Source: Leucobacter tenebrionis (GTDB taxonomy: Bacteria > Actinomycetota > Actinomycetes > Actinomycetales > Microbacteriaceae). From it: DNA of 64,000 bases. The notes beneath the pieces are model-generated. The model was not told the DNA's origin, searched no databases, and worked only from the letters and a program-made list of their open reading frames with translations. The stretch lies in the NCBI RefSeq assembly GCF_019884725.1, contig NZ_CP082322.1, forward strand, positions 930,001 to 994,000, given 5' to 3'. The position numbers and the translations under genes were made by a program. Of this stretch, positions 17,128-27,317 are shown in pieces; within the stretch, counting starts at the first letter, position 1, and the number at the start of each line of letters is the position of its first letter.

Positions 17128-18467
17128 GCCCGGTCCCCCTCTCGCCCGTTCTCGTCAGCGGTCAGCGACGGCTGAGGAGGACTCGTGTAGCGCAGACGCG
17201 CGACTCGCCGCCCGTCCATGCGCTCGACCCGCAGCGTCGCGCCGTCGGGCAGCGAGACCTCGTCGCCGGGCTCGGGAATCCGGCCGAGCTCGCGCAGCAC
17301 GAAGCCCGCGACCGTGTCGTACGAGTCATCGTCGGGAATCTCGATCCCCGTCTGCTCGAGCACCTCGTCGGGGCGCAGGTCGGCGGGGAAGGTCATCCGC
17401 TCCGCGGTGCCGACGACGCCGGCGGCGGCGCGGTCGTGCTCATCGGCGACCTCGCCGACGATCTCCTCGACCAGATCCTCGAGCGTCACGATGCCGGCCG
17501 TACCGCCGTACTCGTCGACCACGATGCCGAGCTGGAACCCCGAGGAGCGCAGCTCTTCGAGCAGGTGGTCGAGGTGCATGGTCTCGGGAACGCGCACCAC
17601 CTCTTCGGCGAGGGCGGCGACCGGCACCTCTCCGCGCTTGCTCCGCGGCACGGCCACGGCCTGCTTCACGTGCACGACGCCCACCACGTCGTCCCGATCC
17701 TCGTCGATCACCGGGAATCGCGAGAACCCCGAGCGGCCCGAGAGCTCGAGCACCGCCTGAGCCGGCTCGAGCCGCTGCACGCTCTCCACGCGGAGTCGCG
17801 GGGTCATCACGTCTGCTGCGGTGAGCTCGGAGAATCGCAGCGTGCGATCGAGCAGCGTCGCGGTATCCGCTTCGAGCAGCCCGGCGCTCGCGGAGTGCCG
17901 CACGAGCGACGAGAGCTCCTCGGCCGATCGCGCACCCGAGAGCTCCTCCTTGGGCTCGATGCCGATCGCGCGAAGCAGGCCGTTGGCGCTGCCGTTCAGC
18001 GCCAGCACCGCGGGCTTGAAAGTCACTGTGAACGCGGCCTGGGCCGGCATCACCGCCCTCGCTGTGGCGAGCGGCTTCGCGAGTGCGAAGTTCTTGGGCA
18101 CCAGTTCGCCCACGATCATCGAGAACACGGTCGCGAGGGCGACCGCCACGGGGGCGCTGATGGTTCGGCGCAGATCCTCCGGCACCCCGAGCGCTCCGAG
18201 CGGAGCATCGAGGAAGCCGCTGAGGGCCGGTTCGAGCGTGTAGCCCGCGAGCAACGTGGTGAGCGTGATGCCCAGCTGCGCGCTCGAGAGATGGGTCGAT
18301 GTGCGGGTGAGGCCGCGGATCACGCGGTCGAGACCGCGCTGGCCGTCTGCTCTGCGCCGCTCGAGGTCGTGCCTGTCGAGAGCGACGAGCGAGAACTCGG
18401 CCGCGACGAAGATGCCGGTGCCGAAAGTGAGAAGAATGCCGATGAGCAGAAGGAGCCAGTCGTTCAC
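17124..18467 (-). CDS. CNNM/DUF21-CBS-CorC_HlyC membrane protein
   Basis: This 447-residue paralogue of the next gene carries a DUF21 transmembrane domain, a CBS pair (about 205-330) and a C-terminal CorC/HlyC transporter-associated domain (about 350-430, ending in DGATLRVERMDGRRVARLRY). A role in Mg2+/Co2+ handling at the cytoplasmic membrane is expected from the family. It is the first gene of the two-gene operon and is divergent from kgd across a 242-bp gap. Confidence 0.88.
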   Translation of the reverse strand: MNDWLLLLIGILLTFGTGIFVAAEFSLVALDRHDLERRRADGQRGLDRVIRGLTRTSTHLSSAQLGITLTTLLAGYTLEPALSGFLDAPLGALGVPEDLRRTISAPVAVALATVFSMIVGELVPKNFALAKPLATARAVMPAQAAFTVTFKPAVLALNGSANGLLRAIGIEPKEELSGARSAEELSSLVRHSASAGLLEADTATLLDRTLRFSELTAADVMTPRLRVESVQRLEPAQAVLELSGRSGFSRFPVIDEDRDDVVGVVHVKQAVAVPRSKRGEVPVAALAEEVVRVPETMHLDHLLEELRSSGFQLGIVVDEYGGTAGIVTLEDLVEEIVGEVADEHDRAAAGVVGTAERMTFPADLRPDEVLEQTGIEIPDDDSYDTVAGFVLRELGRIPEPGDEVSLPDGATLRVERMDGRRVARLRYTSPPQPSLTADENGREGDRA

Positions 18468-18709
18468 CGGCCGCTCCTCGGCGTGGGAAGGGGCCGCGCT
18501 TCAGCGCGGCCGATACTCGGGGGGTCTGACGGTCTTCGAGAGTCTGAGTCCATAGCCCTACCGATCTTAGCAGCCGACCATGGAGATTCGTCCTGAGTCT
18601 CATCCCCCACCCGGCTCTCGAAAGGCGTAGGCTTGTCTACTGGAAACCGGCTAAGGAGCCGGCCCCGGCTACACGCTGCCACATACGACATCAACGAAGG
18701 GAAGTCGCT

Positions 18710-21700
18710 TTGGCGGAGCGCACGGAGACCACCGGACAGGCTGGTCTCTCAGGAGATTTCGGTGCAAACGAGTGGCTCGTCGACGAGCTGTGGAAGCAGT
18801 ATCAAGTCGACAAGAACGCTGTGGATCGGTCATGGTGGCCGGTGCTCGAGCAGTACGGTCGCGAGGCGGGTCAGCAGACCGACGCCCGACCTGCCGAGGC
18901 TCGGCCTGCGCCGGCCGCGCAGCCCGCGACGAACGCGCAGGCCGCCCCCGCCTCTCCGCCGACCACGCCGGTCCCCACCTCGACGCAGCCCGCGCGCACC
19001 ACCAACGCCGCCCCTCGCGAGGCTCCGATCCCCGCAGACGCCCCTCACAAGGCGACCCGGGCCGAGGCCACGGATCAGCAGGAGGACAAGGTCACCCCCC
19101 TGCGCGGCATGTCGCGCACGCTCTCCAAGAACATGGATCAGAGCCTCACGGTCCCCACCGCGACCAGCGTGCGCACGATCCCCGCGAAGCTGCTGATCGA
19201 CAACCGCATCGTCATCAACAACCACCTCCGCCGCAGCCGCGGCGGCAAGGTCTCCTTCACCCACCTCATCGGCTGGGCGCTGATCCAGTCCCTGAAGGAG
19301 TTCCCCAGCCAGAACGTCGCCTACGCGGAGATCGACGGCAAGCCGTCGATCGTCGCCCCCGCGCACATCGGCCTCGGGATCGCCATCGACGTGCCCAAGC
19401 CCGACGGCACCCGCTCGCTGCTGGTTCCCTCGATCAAGCGCGCCGAGACGCTCGACTTCAACGAGTACCTCTCGGCCTATGAAGACCTGGTGAAGCGCGC
19501 TCGCGACAACAAGCTCGGCGCGGCCGACTTCCAGGGCACCACGATCTCGCTCACCAACCCCGGCGGCATCGGCACCGTGCACTCGGTACCCCGCCTGATG
19601 CAGGGGCAGGGCTCCATCATCGGCGCCGGCGCGCTCGAGTACCCCGCAGAGTTCCAGGGCGCCTCCGAGGAGACGCTCGTGCGGCTCGGCATCTCGAAGA
19701 CGATCACGCTCACGAGCACCTACGACCACCGCGTCATCCAGGGCGCCGGGTCGGGCGAGTTCCTCAAGCTCGTGCACGAGCGCCTCACCGGCGGCCACGG
19801 CTTCTACGAGGAGATCTTCGCCGCCCTGCGCATCCCGTACAAGCCGGTGCGCTGGGCCACCGACATCCACGTCGATGTCTCCGGCGCGGTCGACAAGACC
19901 GCCCGCGTGCAGGAGCTCATCAACTCGTTCCGCGTACGCGGACACCTCATGGCAGATGTCGACCCGCTCGAGTACGTGCAGCGCACGCACCCCGACCTCG
20001 AGATCGAGAACCACGGGCTCACGTTCTGGGATCTCGACCGCGAGTTCGTCACGGGCGGCATCGGCGGCAAGCGCACCATGAAGCTGCGCGACATCCTCGG
20101 CGTGCTGCGCGACTCCTACTGCCGCAAGATCGGCATCGAGTACATGCACATCCAGGATCCCGAGCAGCGCCTGTGGCTGCGCGGGCAGCTCGAGGTGCCG
20201 TACGCGAAGCCGAGCCACGACGAGCAGATGCGGATCCTCGAGAAGCTCAACGAGGCCGAGGCCTTCGAGACCTTCCTGCAGACCAAGTACGTGGGTCAGA
20301 AGCGCTTCAGCCTCGAGGGCGGCGAATCGGTGATTCCGCTGCTCGACGCCATGCTCATCGATGCCGCCGAAGACGGCGTCGACAGCGTCGACATCGGCAT
20401 GGCGCACCGGGGCCGTCTGAACATCCTGTCGAACATCGCGGGCAAGACCTACGGTCAGATCTTCCGCGAGTTCGAGGGCGCCCAGTCGCAGAAGGGCGGT
20501 TCGGGCGACGTCAAGTACCACCTCGGCACCAACGGCGTGTTCACCGCCCCGAACGGCGCCCAGGTTCCGATCTATCTCGCCGCGAACCCGTCGCACCTCG
20601 AGACCGTCGACGGCGTGCTCGAGGGCATCGTCCGCGCGAAGCAGGATCTCAAGCCCATCGGCTCGTTCACGACGCTGCCGATCCTCATTCACGGCGACGC
20701 GGCCATGGCCGGTCAGGGCGTCGTCTACGAGACGCTGCAGATGTCGCAGCTGCGCGGCTACCGCACGGGCGGCACGATCCACATCATCATCAATAACCAG
20801 GTGGGCTTCACGACCCTCCCCCTCGACTCGCGCTCCGGGGTCTACTCCTCCGAGATCGGCAAGGTCGTGCAGGCTCCGATCTTCCACGTGAACGGCGACG
20901 ACCCCGAGTCGGTCGTGCGGGTCGCGAAGCTCGCCTACGAGTACCGCCAGCGCTTCCACGTCGATGTGATCATCGATCTCGTCTGCTACCGCCGGCGCGG
21001 CCACAACGAGGGCGACGATCCCTCGATGACGCAGCCGCTCATGACCGACCTCATCGAGGCCAAGCGCTCCACCCGCCGCCTGTACACGAGCGCTCTGGTC
21101 GGCCGCGGTGACATCACCGAGGAGGAGTACGAGAAGGCGAAGCAGGACTTCCAGGATCGCCTCGAGGTCGCCTTCCAGGAGACCCACGCGGCCCAGACCG
21201 GGTCGATCCCGATCGTCGGCTCCGGCGGGATCGCGGAGGTCGGCGAGGTCGGCGGCCCCGGCCCCGCTCCGCTCGAGACCGCCGTGGACCGCGCGGTGGT
21301 CGAGCGCGTGGGCGATGCGTTCGCGAACAAGCCCGAGGGCTTCACCGTTCACCAGAAGCTGCAGCAGCTGCTCAACAAGCGCGTCGAGATGAGCCGCGAG
21401 GGCGGCATCGACTGGGGCTTCGGCGAGCTGATCGCGCTCGGCTCCCTGCTCATGGAGGGCACCGCCGTGCGCCTCGTGGGCCAGGACGCGCGGCGCGGCA
21501 CCTTCGCTCAGCGTCACGCCGTGTTCCACGACCGCGCGAACGGGCAGGAGTGGATCCCGCTGCTCAACCTCTCGGACGAGCAGGCCCGCTTCTGGATCTA
21601 CGACTCGCTGCTGTCGGAGTACGCCGCGCTCGCCTTCGAGTACGGCTACTCGCTGCAGCGCGAGGACGCCCTCGTGCTGTGGGAGGCGCAGTTCGGCGAC

Positions 21701-22441
21701 TTCGCGAACACCGCGCAGGCCGTGATCGACGAGTACATCGCGGCGGCCGAGCAGAAGTGGGGGCAGCGCTCCTCCGTCGTCATGCTGCTTCCGCACGGCT
21801 ACGAGGGTCAGGGCCCCGACCACTCGTCGGCCCGTATCGAGCGCTACCTGCAGCTCTGCGCCGAGGACAACATGATCGTGGCTCGCCCGTCGACGCCCGC
21901 GAACTACTTCCACCTGCTGCGCCGCCAGGCCTACGCCCGCCCGCGCAAGCCGCTCATCGTCTTCACGCCGAAGCAGATGCTGCGTCTCCGCGGGGCGACG
22001 TCGGCGGTCGAGGACTTCACGACCGGCACGTTCCAGCCCGTGCTCGACGACCCCAAGATCGAGAACCGCCAGGCGGTGCAGCGCGTGCTGCTCGTCTCGG
22101 GCAAGACCTACTACGATCTGCGCAACGCGCTCGAGAAGAACCCCGATCCGCGCGTCGCGCTCGTGCGCATCGAGCAGTACTACCCGGTTCCCAAGGTGCA
22201 GCTCGGCCGCGTGCTCACCCAGTACCCCGGCGCCGAACTCGTGTGGGTGCAGGACGAGCCTGAGAATCAGGGCGCGTGGCCGTTCGTCTCCCTCGAGCTG
22301 TCGAAGTACCTCGCGAACGACCTCATCCGCGTGGTCTCGCGCCCCGCTTCCGCTGCGCCGTCCACCGGATCGGCGAAGGTGCACGCCGTCGAGCAGGAGG
22401 AGCTCATCGCGCGGGCGCTCCGCTTCGACGACGAATCCTGA
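18710..22441 (+). CDS. kgd: Multifunctional 2-oxoglutarate dehydrogenase E1 / succinyltransferase-like enzyme
   Basis: The 1243-residue enzyme is the actinobacterial fusion in which an E2-like acyltransferase domain without lipoyl domain precedes a 2-oxoglutarate dehydrogenase E1. An N-terminal segment and a Pro/Ala/Thr-rich linker (about 50-115) lead to the E2-like core (about 125-350) with the catalytic-type His340 in DHRVIQG. The thiamine-diphosphate E1 part (about 390-1243) follows, including GDAAMAGQGVVYE and the INNQVGFTT stretch. It feeds succinyl-CoA to SucCD, also encoded in this window. The start is a TTG preceded by GAAGGGAAG. Confidence 0.95.
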   Translation: MAERTETTGQAGLSGDFGANEWLVDELWKQYQVDKNAVDRSWWPVLEQYGREAGQQTDARPAEARPAPAAQPATNAQAAPASPPTTPVPTSTQPARTTNAAPREAPIPADAPHKATRAEATDQQEDKVTPLRGMSRTLSKNMDQSLTVPTATSVRTIPAKLLIDNRIVINNHLRRSRGGKVSFTHLIGWALIQSLKEFPSQNVAYAEIDGKPSIVAPAHIGLGIAIDVPKPDGTRSLLVPSIKRAETLDFNEYLSAYEDLVKRARDNKLGAADFQGTTISLTNPGGIGTVHSVPRLMQGQGSIIGAGALEYPAEFQGASEETLVRLGISKTITLTSTYDHRVIQGAGSGEFLKLVHERLTGGHGFYEEIFAALRIPYKPVRWATDIHVDVSGAVDKTARVQELINSFRVRGHLMADVDPLEYVQRTHPDLEIENHGLTFWDLDREFVTGGIGGKRTMKLRDILGVLRDSYCRKIGIEYMHIQDPEQRLWLRGQLEVPYAKPSHDEQMRILEKLNEAEAFETFLQTKYVGQKRFSLEGGESVIPLLDAMLIDAAEDGVDSVDIGMAHRGRLNILSNIAGKTYGQIFREFEGAQSQKGGSGDVKYHLGTNGVFTAPNGAQVPIYLAANPSHLETVDGVLEGIVRAKQDLKPIGSFTTLPILIHGDAAMAGQGVVYETLQMSQLRGYRTGGTIHIIINNQVGFTTLPLDSRSGVYSSEIGKVVQAPIFHVNGDDPESVVRVAKLAYEYRQRFHVDVIIDLVCYRRRGHNEGDDPSMTQPLMTDLIEAKRSTRRLYTSALVGRGDITEEEYEKAKQDFQDRLEVAFQETHAAQTGSIPIVGSGGIAEVGEVGGPGPAPLETAVDRAVVERVGDAFANKPEGFTVHQKLQQLLNKRVEMSREGGIDWGFGELIALGSLLMEGTAVRLVGQDARRGTFAQRHAVFHDRANGQEWIPLLNLSDEQARFWIYDSLLSEYAALAFEYGYSLQREDALVLWEAQFGDFANTAQAVIDEYIAAAEQKWGQRSSVVMLLPHGYEGQGPDHSSARIERYLQLCAEDNMIVARPSTPANYFHLLRRQAYARPRKPLIVFTPKQMLRLRGATSAVEDFTTGTFQPVLDDPKIENRQAVQRVLLVSGKTYYDLRNALEKNPDPRVALVRIEQYYPVPKVQLGRVLTQYPGAELVWVQDEPENQGAWPFVSLELSKYLANDLIRVVSRPASAAPSTGSAKVHAVEQEELIARALRFDDES

Positions 22442-22459
22442 GCGGGGCCGATTCCCGCT

Positions 22460-22513
22460 GAGAGGCGGAAAACGCACGTGCATCGCGAGATCCTTATGCG
22501 TTTTCCGCCTCTC
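22460..22513 (+). terminator. Hairpin terminator after kgd
   Basis: A perfect 17-bp stem (22460-22476 and 22497-22513, arm GAGAGGCGGAAAACGCA) with a 20-nt loop begins 19 bp after the kgd stop. It lacks a strong U-tract, as is common in high-GC actinobacteria. Confidence 0.6.
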
Positions 22514-22611
22514 GCCCCACCCGCGCCACCGCATGCGCGGCGATACACTTGAGTGCTAGCGGCCTGCTTGCCTGCTTTGAGGTGGCGCCGCGAGATTCAA
22601 GGAGCAGTTGA

Positions 22612-23637
22612 ATGACTACTTGGCGCATGCCTATCGAAGGACACGAGCAGGAGCGGCTCTGGCTCGCGTGGCCGACCAGCGGCTATACGCTCGGCGAGAC
22701 GGAGGCGGAGGTCGAGGAGGCGCGCACCACCTGGGCCGCCGTCGCGAACGCCGCGAGCGAGTTCGAGCCCGTGACCGTCGTGGTCAACCCGGGTGACGAG
22801 CAGATCGCCTCGAAGTACCTGTCCGCGCAGATCGATCGCCTGACGGCACCGCTCAACGACGCGTGGATGCGCGACATCGGACCGAGCTTCGTGATCGGCG
22901 AGGACGGTCGCCTCGGCGCCGTGAACTTCGTGTTCAACGGCTGGGGCGCGCAGGACTGGGCGCAGTGGGATCACGACCAGCACATCGGTCGCATCGTCGC
23001 CGAGGCGGCCGGCGCCGAGCTCGTGAACTCGGAGATGACGAACGAGGGCGGCGGCATCCAGGTCGACGGCACCGGTCACGTGATCCTCACCAAGACCGTG
23101 CAGCTCGATCCGGGCCGCAACCCCGGGTGGACGCAGGATCAGGTCGAGGCCGAGCTCGCCCGCACCATCGGCACGACGAGCGCCATGTGGCTGCCCCGCG
23201 GCCTCACCCGCGACCACGACACCTTCGGCACGCGCGGCCACTCCGACATCCTCGCGGCCTTCGCGTCGCCCGAGGTGCTGCTCATGCACCGTCAGGACGC
23301 CGAGGCGCATCCCGATCACGTCATCGCGAAGACGAACCGCGCGGTCGCCGAGCAGTACCGCGCCGACACCTCGTCCGGCTTCGAGATCCTCGATATGCCG
23401 GCCCCCGAGACGCTGCGCGACGACGAGGGCTTCGTCGACTACAGCTACATCAATCACGTCGTGCTCAACGGCGCGGTGCTCGCCTGCGCGTTCGACGACC
23501 CCGCCGACGACCGGGCCCTCGCCACGCTGCGCGAGGTCTATCCGGGCCGCAAGGTGATCGGGATCGACGCGCGGCCGCTCTTCGCCCGCGGCGGCGGCAT
23601 CCACTGCATCACGCAGCAGCAGCCCAAGGTCGCGTAA
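22612..23637 (+). CDS. aguA: Agmatine deiminase (porphyromonas-type PAD family)
   Basis: The 341-residue protein belongs to the PAD_porph family and should convert agmatine to N-carbamoylputrescine plus ammonia. The catalytic Cys332 lies in the C-terminal GGGIHC motif, and the NDAWMRDIGPSF and NEGGGIQVDGTGHV stretches carry the substrate-binding acidic residues of the family. The ATG follows AAGGAG. No carbamoylputrescine amidase is adjacent, so the rest of the pathway must lie elsewhere. Confidence 0.9.
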   Translation: MTTWRMPIEGHEQERLWLAWPTSGYTLGETEAEVEEARTTWAAVANAASEFEPVTVVVNPGDEQIASKYLSAQIDRLTAPLNDAWMRDIGPSFVIGEDGRLGAVNFVFNGWGAQDWAQWDHDQHIGRIVAEAAGAELVNSEMTNEGGGIQVDGTGHVILTKTVQLDPGRNPGWTQDQVEAELARTIGTTSAMWLPRGLTRDHDTFGTRGHSDILAAFASPEVLLMHRQDAEAHPDHVIAKTNRAVAEQYRADTSSGFEILDMPAPETLRDDEGFVDYSYINHVVLNGAVLACAFDDPADDRALATLREVYPGRKVIGIDARPLFARGGGIHCITQQQPKVA

Positions 23638-23653
23638 CCGCTTTTCCCCTGTG

Positions 23654-23691
23654 ACGCCTCGGAGGCCGGAATCTTCCGGCCTCCGAGGCGT
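23654..23691 (+). terminator. Strong hairpin terminator after aguA
   Basis: A perfect 17-bp GC-rich stem (arm ACGCCTCGGAGGCCGGA) with a 4-nt loop lies 16 bp after the agmatine deiminase stop and before the ABC exporter. Confidence 0.75.
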
Positions 23692-23732
23692 TGCACTGTT
23701 CGTACCGATTCTCACCGGAGGCTGAACCCCGC

Positions 23733-25559
23733 TTGTCCACGATCCTGCGCATCCTGCGTTTCACGCGTTCTCTCACGCCCTACTACCTCGCCATCATGGC
23801 CGCGGCCGCCGTCGTCACGATCGCGGGTATCGCGGTGCCGTTCATCACCGGCGCCGCGACCGACACGGTGGTCGACGCGGTGGGCTCGGTCTCGGGCGGC
23901 TCCGGCATCCCCGACGGCGCGATCCGCACGGTGATGCTGCTCGCCCTCGCGCTGCTGGCCGCGAGCCTCGTCGAGACCGTGGTGAGCAATCTCGGCGGGT
24001 ACTGGGGCGATGTGATGAGCGAGCGCATGCGCGCGATCCTGTCGACCCGCTACTTCGAGCAGTTGCTCGCCCTGCCCCAGCGGTACTACGACAACGAGCT
24101 CACGGGCACGATCGTGGCGCGTCTCAATCGCTCGATCACCGAGATCACCAACTTCATGAAGACGTTCTCGAACATGTTCGTGACGATGCTCATGACCACG
24201 GTCGCGGTGCTCGCCATCAGCGTCTGGCACTACTGGCCGCTCGCGGTACTCCTCCTGCTCGCCTACCCCGCGTACCTGTGGCTGACGGCGCTGACCAGTC
24301 GCAAGTGGCAGCGCATCGAGCGAGAGAAGAACGAGCACGTCGACGAGGCCTCGGGACGCTTCGCCGAGGTGGTGGGGCAGATCCGCGTGGTCAAATCGTT
24401 CGCGAGGGAGAGCAGCGAGCTCGATCGCTTCTCGGGGCACTTCGGCGAGACCGTCCGTCTCGCCTCCGAGCAGTCGCGCTACTGGCACACGATGGACGCG
24501 GTGCGCCGCGGCGTGCTCAATCTCATCTTCTTCGCCCTCTACGCGATGATCTTCGTGCGCACCGTCACGGGCCACTTCACGCCGGGCGAGATGGTGATGC
24601 TGATCCAGCTCATGGCGATGGCCCGCCAGCCGGTGCAGAATCTCAGCTGGGTCGTCGACACGGCGCAGCGGGCGGCGGCGGGATCCCGCTCGTACTTCGA
24701 GGTGATGGATCTCGATCCCGCGGTCGTCGGGGGCGAGGGATCGAGGCCGCGAGAGCTCGAGGCGACAGCGGGGATCGGTGACGCCGACTCCGAGCGGCCG
24801 GCCGTGCGCTTCCGCGATGTGGACTTCGGCTACGACGAGCACGCACTCGTGCTCGACGGTGTGAGCTTCGACGTGCGCCGCGGTGAGCGCGTCGCCCTCG
24901 TCGGCGAATCCGGCGGGGGCAAGACCACCCTGATCAATCTGCTGCTGGGGCTGTACGCGGTGCGCGAGGGCGGCATCGAGGTTGCGGGCGCGGGGTCGGA
25001 TCTCGCGGCGCTGCGCCGCAACATCGGGGTGGTGTTCCAGGATCCCTCGCTCTTCTCGGGCACCATCGCCGAGAACATCGCCTACGGTCGCCCCGAGGCG
25101 ACGCGCGAGGAGATCGAGGCGGTCGCTCGCCGCGCCGCGGTCGACGGTTTCGCGTCGAAGCTGCCCGACGGATACGACACCGTGATCGGCGAGCGCGGCA
25201 TGAAGCTGTCGGGCGGGCAGAAGCAGCGCATCGCTGTGGCGCGCGCGATGCTGAAGGACGCGCCGATCCTCGTGCTCGACGAGGCGACGTCGGCGCTGGA
25301 CACGAAGTCGGAGCGGCTGGTGCAGGCGGGTCTCGACGACCTGATGCGGGATCGCACGAGCCTCATCATCGCGCACCGGCTCTCGACCATCGCCGAGGTG
25401 GATCGCATCGTCACGCTGCGCGATGGGCGCGTCGACGAGATCGGCTCGCCCGCCGAGCTGGCGGCGTCCGGCGGCATCTACGCCGAGCTGCTCGCGCTGC
25501 AGCACTCGGCGTCGAAGGCCGACCGCAAGCGGCTCAAGAGCTTCGACGTGATCGGGTAG
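23733..25559 (+). CDS. ABC exporter, fused membrane and ATPase domains
   Basis: This 608-residue half-transporter has six transmembrane helices in its first 320 residues (type IV exporter fold) and a nucleotide-binding domain. That domain has Walker A GESGGGKTT (391-399), signature LSGGQ (492-496) and Walker B ILVLDEATSALD, followed by the H-loop in IIAHRLST. It should work as a homodimer exporting a lipid or drug; the substrate is unknown. The TTG start at 23733 is chosen because the protein then begins with STILRILRFTRSL directly before helix 1, and GGAGG lies upstream. Confidence 0.88.
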   Translation: MSTILRILRFTRSLTPYYLAIMAAAAVVTIAGIAVPFITGAATDTVVDAVGSVSGGSGIPDGAIRTVMLLALALLAASLVETVVSNLGGYWGDVMSERMRAILSTRYFEQLLALPQRYYDNELTGTIVARLNRSITEITNFMKTFSNMFVTMLMTTVAVLAISVWHYWPLAVLLLLAYPAYLWLTALTSRKWQRIEREKNEHVDEASGRFAEVVGQIRVVKSFARESSELDRFSGHFGETVRLASEQSRYWHTMDAVRRGVLNLIFFALYAMIFVRTVTGHFTPGEMVMLIQLMAMARQPVQNLSWVVDTAQRAAAGSRSYFEVMDLDPAVVGGEGSRPRELEATAGIGDADSERPAVRFRDVDFGYDEHALVLDGVSFDVRRGERVALVGESGGGKTTLINLLLGLYAVREGGIEVAGAGSDLAALRRNIGVVFQDPSLFSGTIAENIAYGRPEATREEIEAVARRAAVDGFASKLPDGYDTVIGERGMKLSGGQKQRIAVARAMLKDAPILVLDEATSALDTKSERLVQAGLDDLMRDRTSLIIAHRLSTIAEVDRIVTLRDGRVDEIGSPAELAASGGIYAELLALQHSASKADRKRLKSFDVIG

Positions 25560-25742
25560 CCGGTGGCGATGCTACGCCGTCACTACGTTGAAACGCGGAG
25601 TCCCATTCTGCTGCATCCGCGGTCCCCATAGCAGCGATTCGGCACTCCTGGCTGCGGCGTGGCCGAGTACGCACGGCCTCGACCTCCCGCACTGTGCAGA
25701 CCCGCGAGCCCGCGCCCCGCTCGAGCGTGGCACAATCTCCAC

Positions 25743-27269
25743 ATGACCAACGAAGCCCTCTCCCCCGAACTCGAATCCGTCGTCGCCGCCGCAGCCGCCG
25801 CTGCGCCGGCGTTCGCCGCCACGGCCCCGCTCGACCGGGCCCGCGCGATCGTCGCGGTCTCCGACGCGCTCGAGGCTGCGAAGGATCGCCTGGTCGAGAT
25901 CGCGATGCGCGAGACCGGGCTCACGGAGGCGCGCCTGAGCGGGGAGGTCGTGCGCACGGCCGTGCAGCTGCGTCTCTTCGCCGACACGCTCGTGAACGGC
26001 GGATACCTCGACGCACGGATCGACCCGGCCGATCCCGACTTCGCGCTCGGCGCCCGCCCCGACGTGCGCCGCACGCACGTCCCCCTCGGGCCGGTGATCA
26101 ACTTCTCGGCCTCGAACTTCCCCTTCGCGTTCTCGGTGCTCGGCGGCGACTCCGCCTCGATCCTCGCCGCGGGCTGCCCGCTCATCGTCAAGGCGCACTC
26201 CGGCCACCCCGAGCTCTCCGACGCGACGGCCGAGGTCGCGCGCGAAGCCCTCGCCGCAGCCGGCATGCCCGAGGGGGTATTCCACCTCATCCACGGTCGC
26301 GAGGCGGGGGTCGCGGTGCTGAAGGATCCGCGGATCAAGGCGGGCGCCTTCACGGGGTCGATCGGGGTGGGCCGCTTGCTCGCCGACATCGCGGCCTCAC
26401 GCCCCGCCCCCATCCCGTTCTACGGCGAGCTCGGCAGTGTGAATCCGGTATTCGTCACGGCCGCGGCCATCGCCGAGCGCGCGGATGAGATCGCTCGCGG
26501 CTTCCTCACGAGCGTCTCGGGGTCGGCGGGCCAGCTCTGCACGAAGCCCGGCTTCGTGTTCGTGCCCGCGGGATCCGCGCTCCCGTCCGCCATCGAGGCC
26601 GTCGCGGGCGAGTTCGGGGCCGAGCACCGCCTGCTCGATCCGCGCATCGCGCGCAGCTTCGAGGAGCGACGCGCCGCGATCCTCGCCTCCCCCGGTGTGA
26701 GCACCGTCGTCCCCGGCGGCATCCGCTTCGACGAAGCAGGTCAGGGGTGGGCGACGCCCACCGTCGTGTCGGTGTCGCTCGCCGACTTCCGCCGAGGCAA
26801 GGAGGCCCTCGTCGAGGAGGCGTTCGGCCCGCTCTCGATCCTGGTCGAGACGCCGGAGGGCACCGACCTCGCCGCGCTCATGCCCGAGTTCTACGAGGGC
26901 AACCTCACCGGCACGCTGCACCTCGGCGAGGCCGAGGCGACGGGCGAGACCGCCAATGCCGCCGAGCTGCGCGCGCTCGTCGCGGCGCTGAGCCGCCAGG
27001 TCGGTCGTGTGCTCTTCAACGGGTGGTCGACCGGCGTGGCCGTCACGCCCGCGCAGCAGCACGGCGGTCCGTGGCCGGCCACCTCCAACGATTCGAGCAC
27101 CTCGGTCGGCACCGCGGCGATCACGCGGTTCCTGCGTCCCGTCGCATTCCAGAACGCCCCCGCAGCCTTCCTGCCTGAGGCGCTGCGCGACGACAACCCG
27201 CTCCGCGTGCCGCAGACGGTGTCGCCCGCCGGCGAGTCGCGCGCTTGGGGGCGGGGGCTCGGGGCCTGA
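25743..27269 (+). CDS. Aldehyde dehydrogenase (2-oxoglutarate semialdehyde dehydrogenase type)
   Basis: The 508-residue enzyme is an NAD(P)-dependent aldehyde dehydrogenase. The general base Glu229 lies in FYGELGS and the catalytic Cys266 in SAGQLCTKPGF. The NFSASNFPFAFSV and CPLIVKAHSGHP segments, together with the variant C-terminal half, resemble the 2-oxoglutarate-semialdehyde/2,5-dioxovalerate dehydrogenase subgroup. In-frame sequence upstream of the ATG is not supported as coding. No sugar-acid degradation genes are adjacent, so the physiological substrate is uncertain. Confidence 0.82.
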   Translation: MTNEALSPELESVVAAAAAAAPAFAATAPLDRARAIVAVSDALEAAKDRLVEIAMRETGLTEARLSGEVVRTAVQLRLFADTLVNGGYLDARIDPADPDFALGARPDVRRTHVPLGPVINFSASNFPFAFSVLGGDSASILAAGCPLIVKAHSGHPELSDATAEVAREALAAAGMPEGVFHLIHGREAGVAVLKDPRIKAGAFTGSIGVGRLLADIAASRPAPIPFYGELGSVNPVFVTAAAIAERADEIARGFLTSVSGSAGQLCTKPGFVFVPAGSALPSAIEAVAGEFGAEHRLLDPRIARSFEERRAAILASPGVSTVVPGGIRFDEAGQGWATPTVVSVSLADFRRGKEALVEEAFGPLSILVETPEGTDLAALMPEFYEGNLTGTLHLGEAEATGETANAAELRALVAALSRQVGRVLFNGWSTGVAVTPAQQHGGPWPATSNDSSTSVGTAAITRFLRPVAFQNAPAAFLPEALRDDNPLRVPQTVSPAGESRAWGRGLGA

Positions 27270-27317
27270 TTCCCGGATTCGAGGGCTACGCATAGGTCGC
27301 GGCCGTACGGTGGAACC

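Noticed and set aside
18600..18709. tRNA or other structured RNA before kgd
   Set aside because: GC-rich complementary stretches (GCCGG/CCGGC) occur, but no cloverleaf or known RNA motif can be folded.
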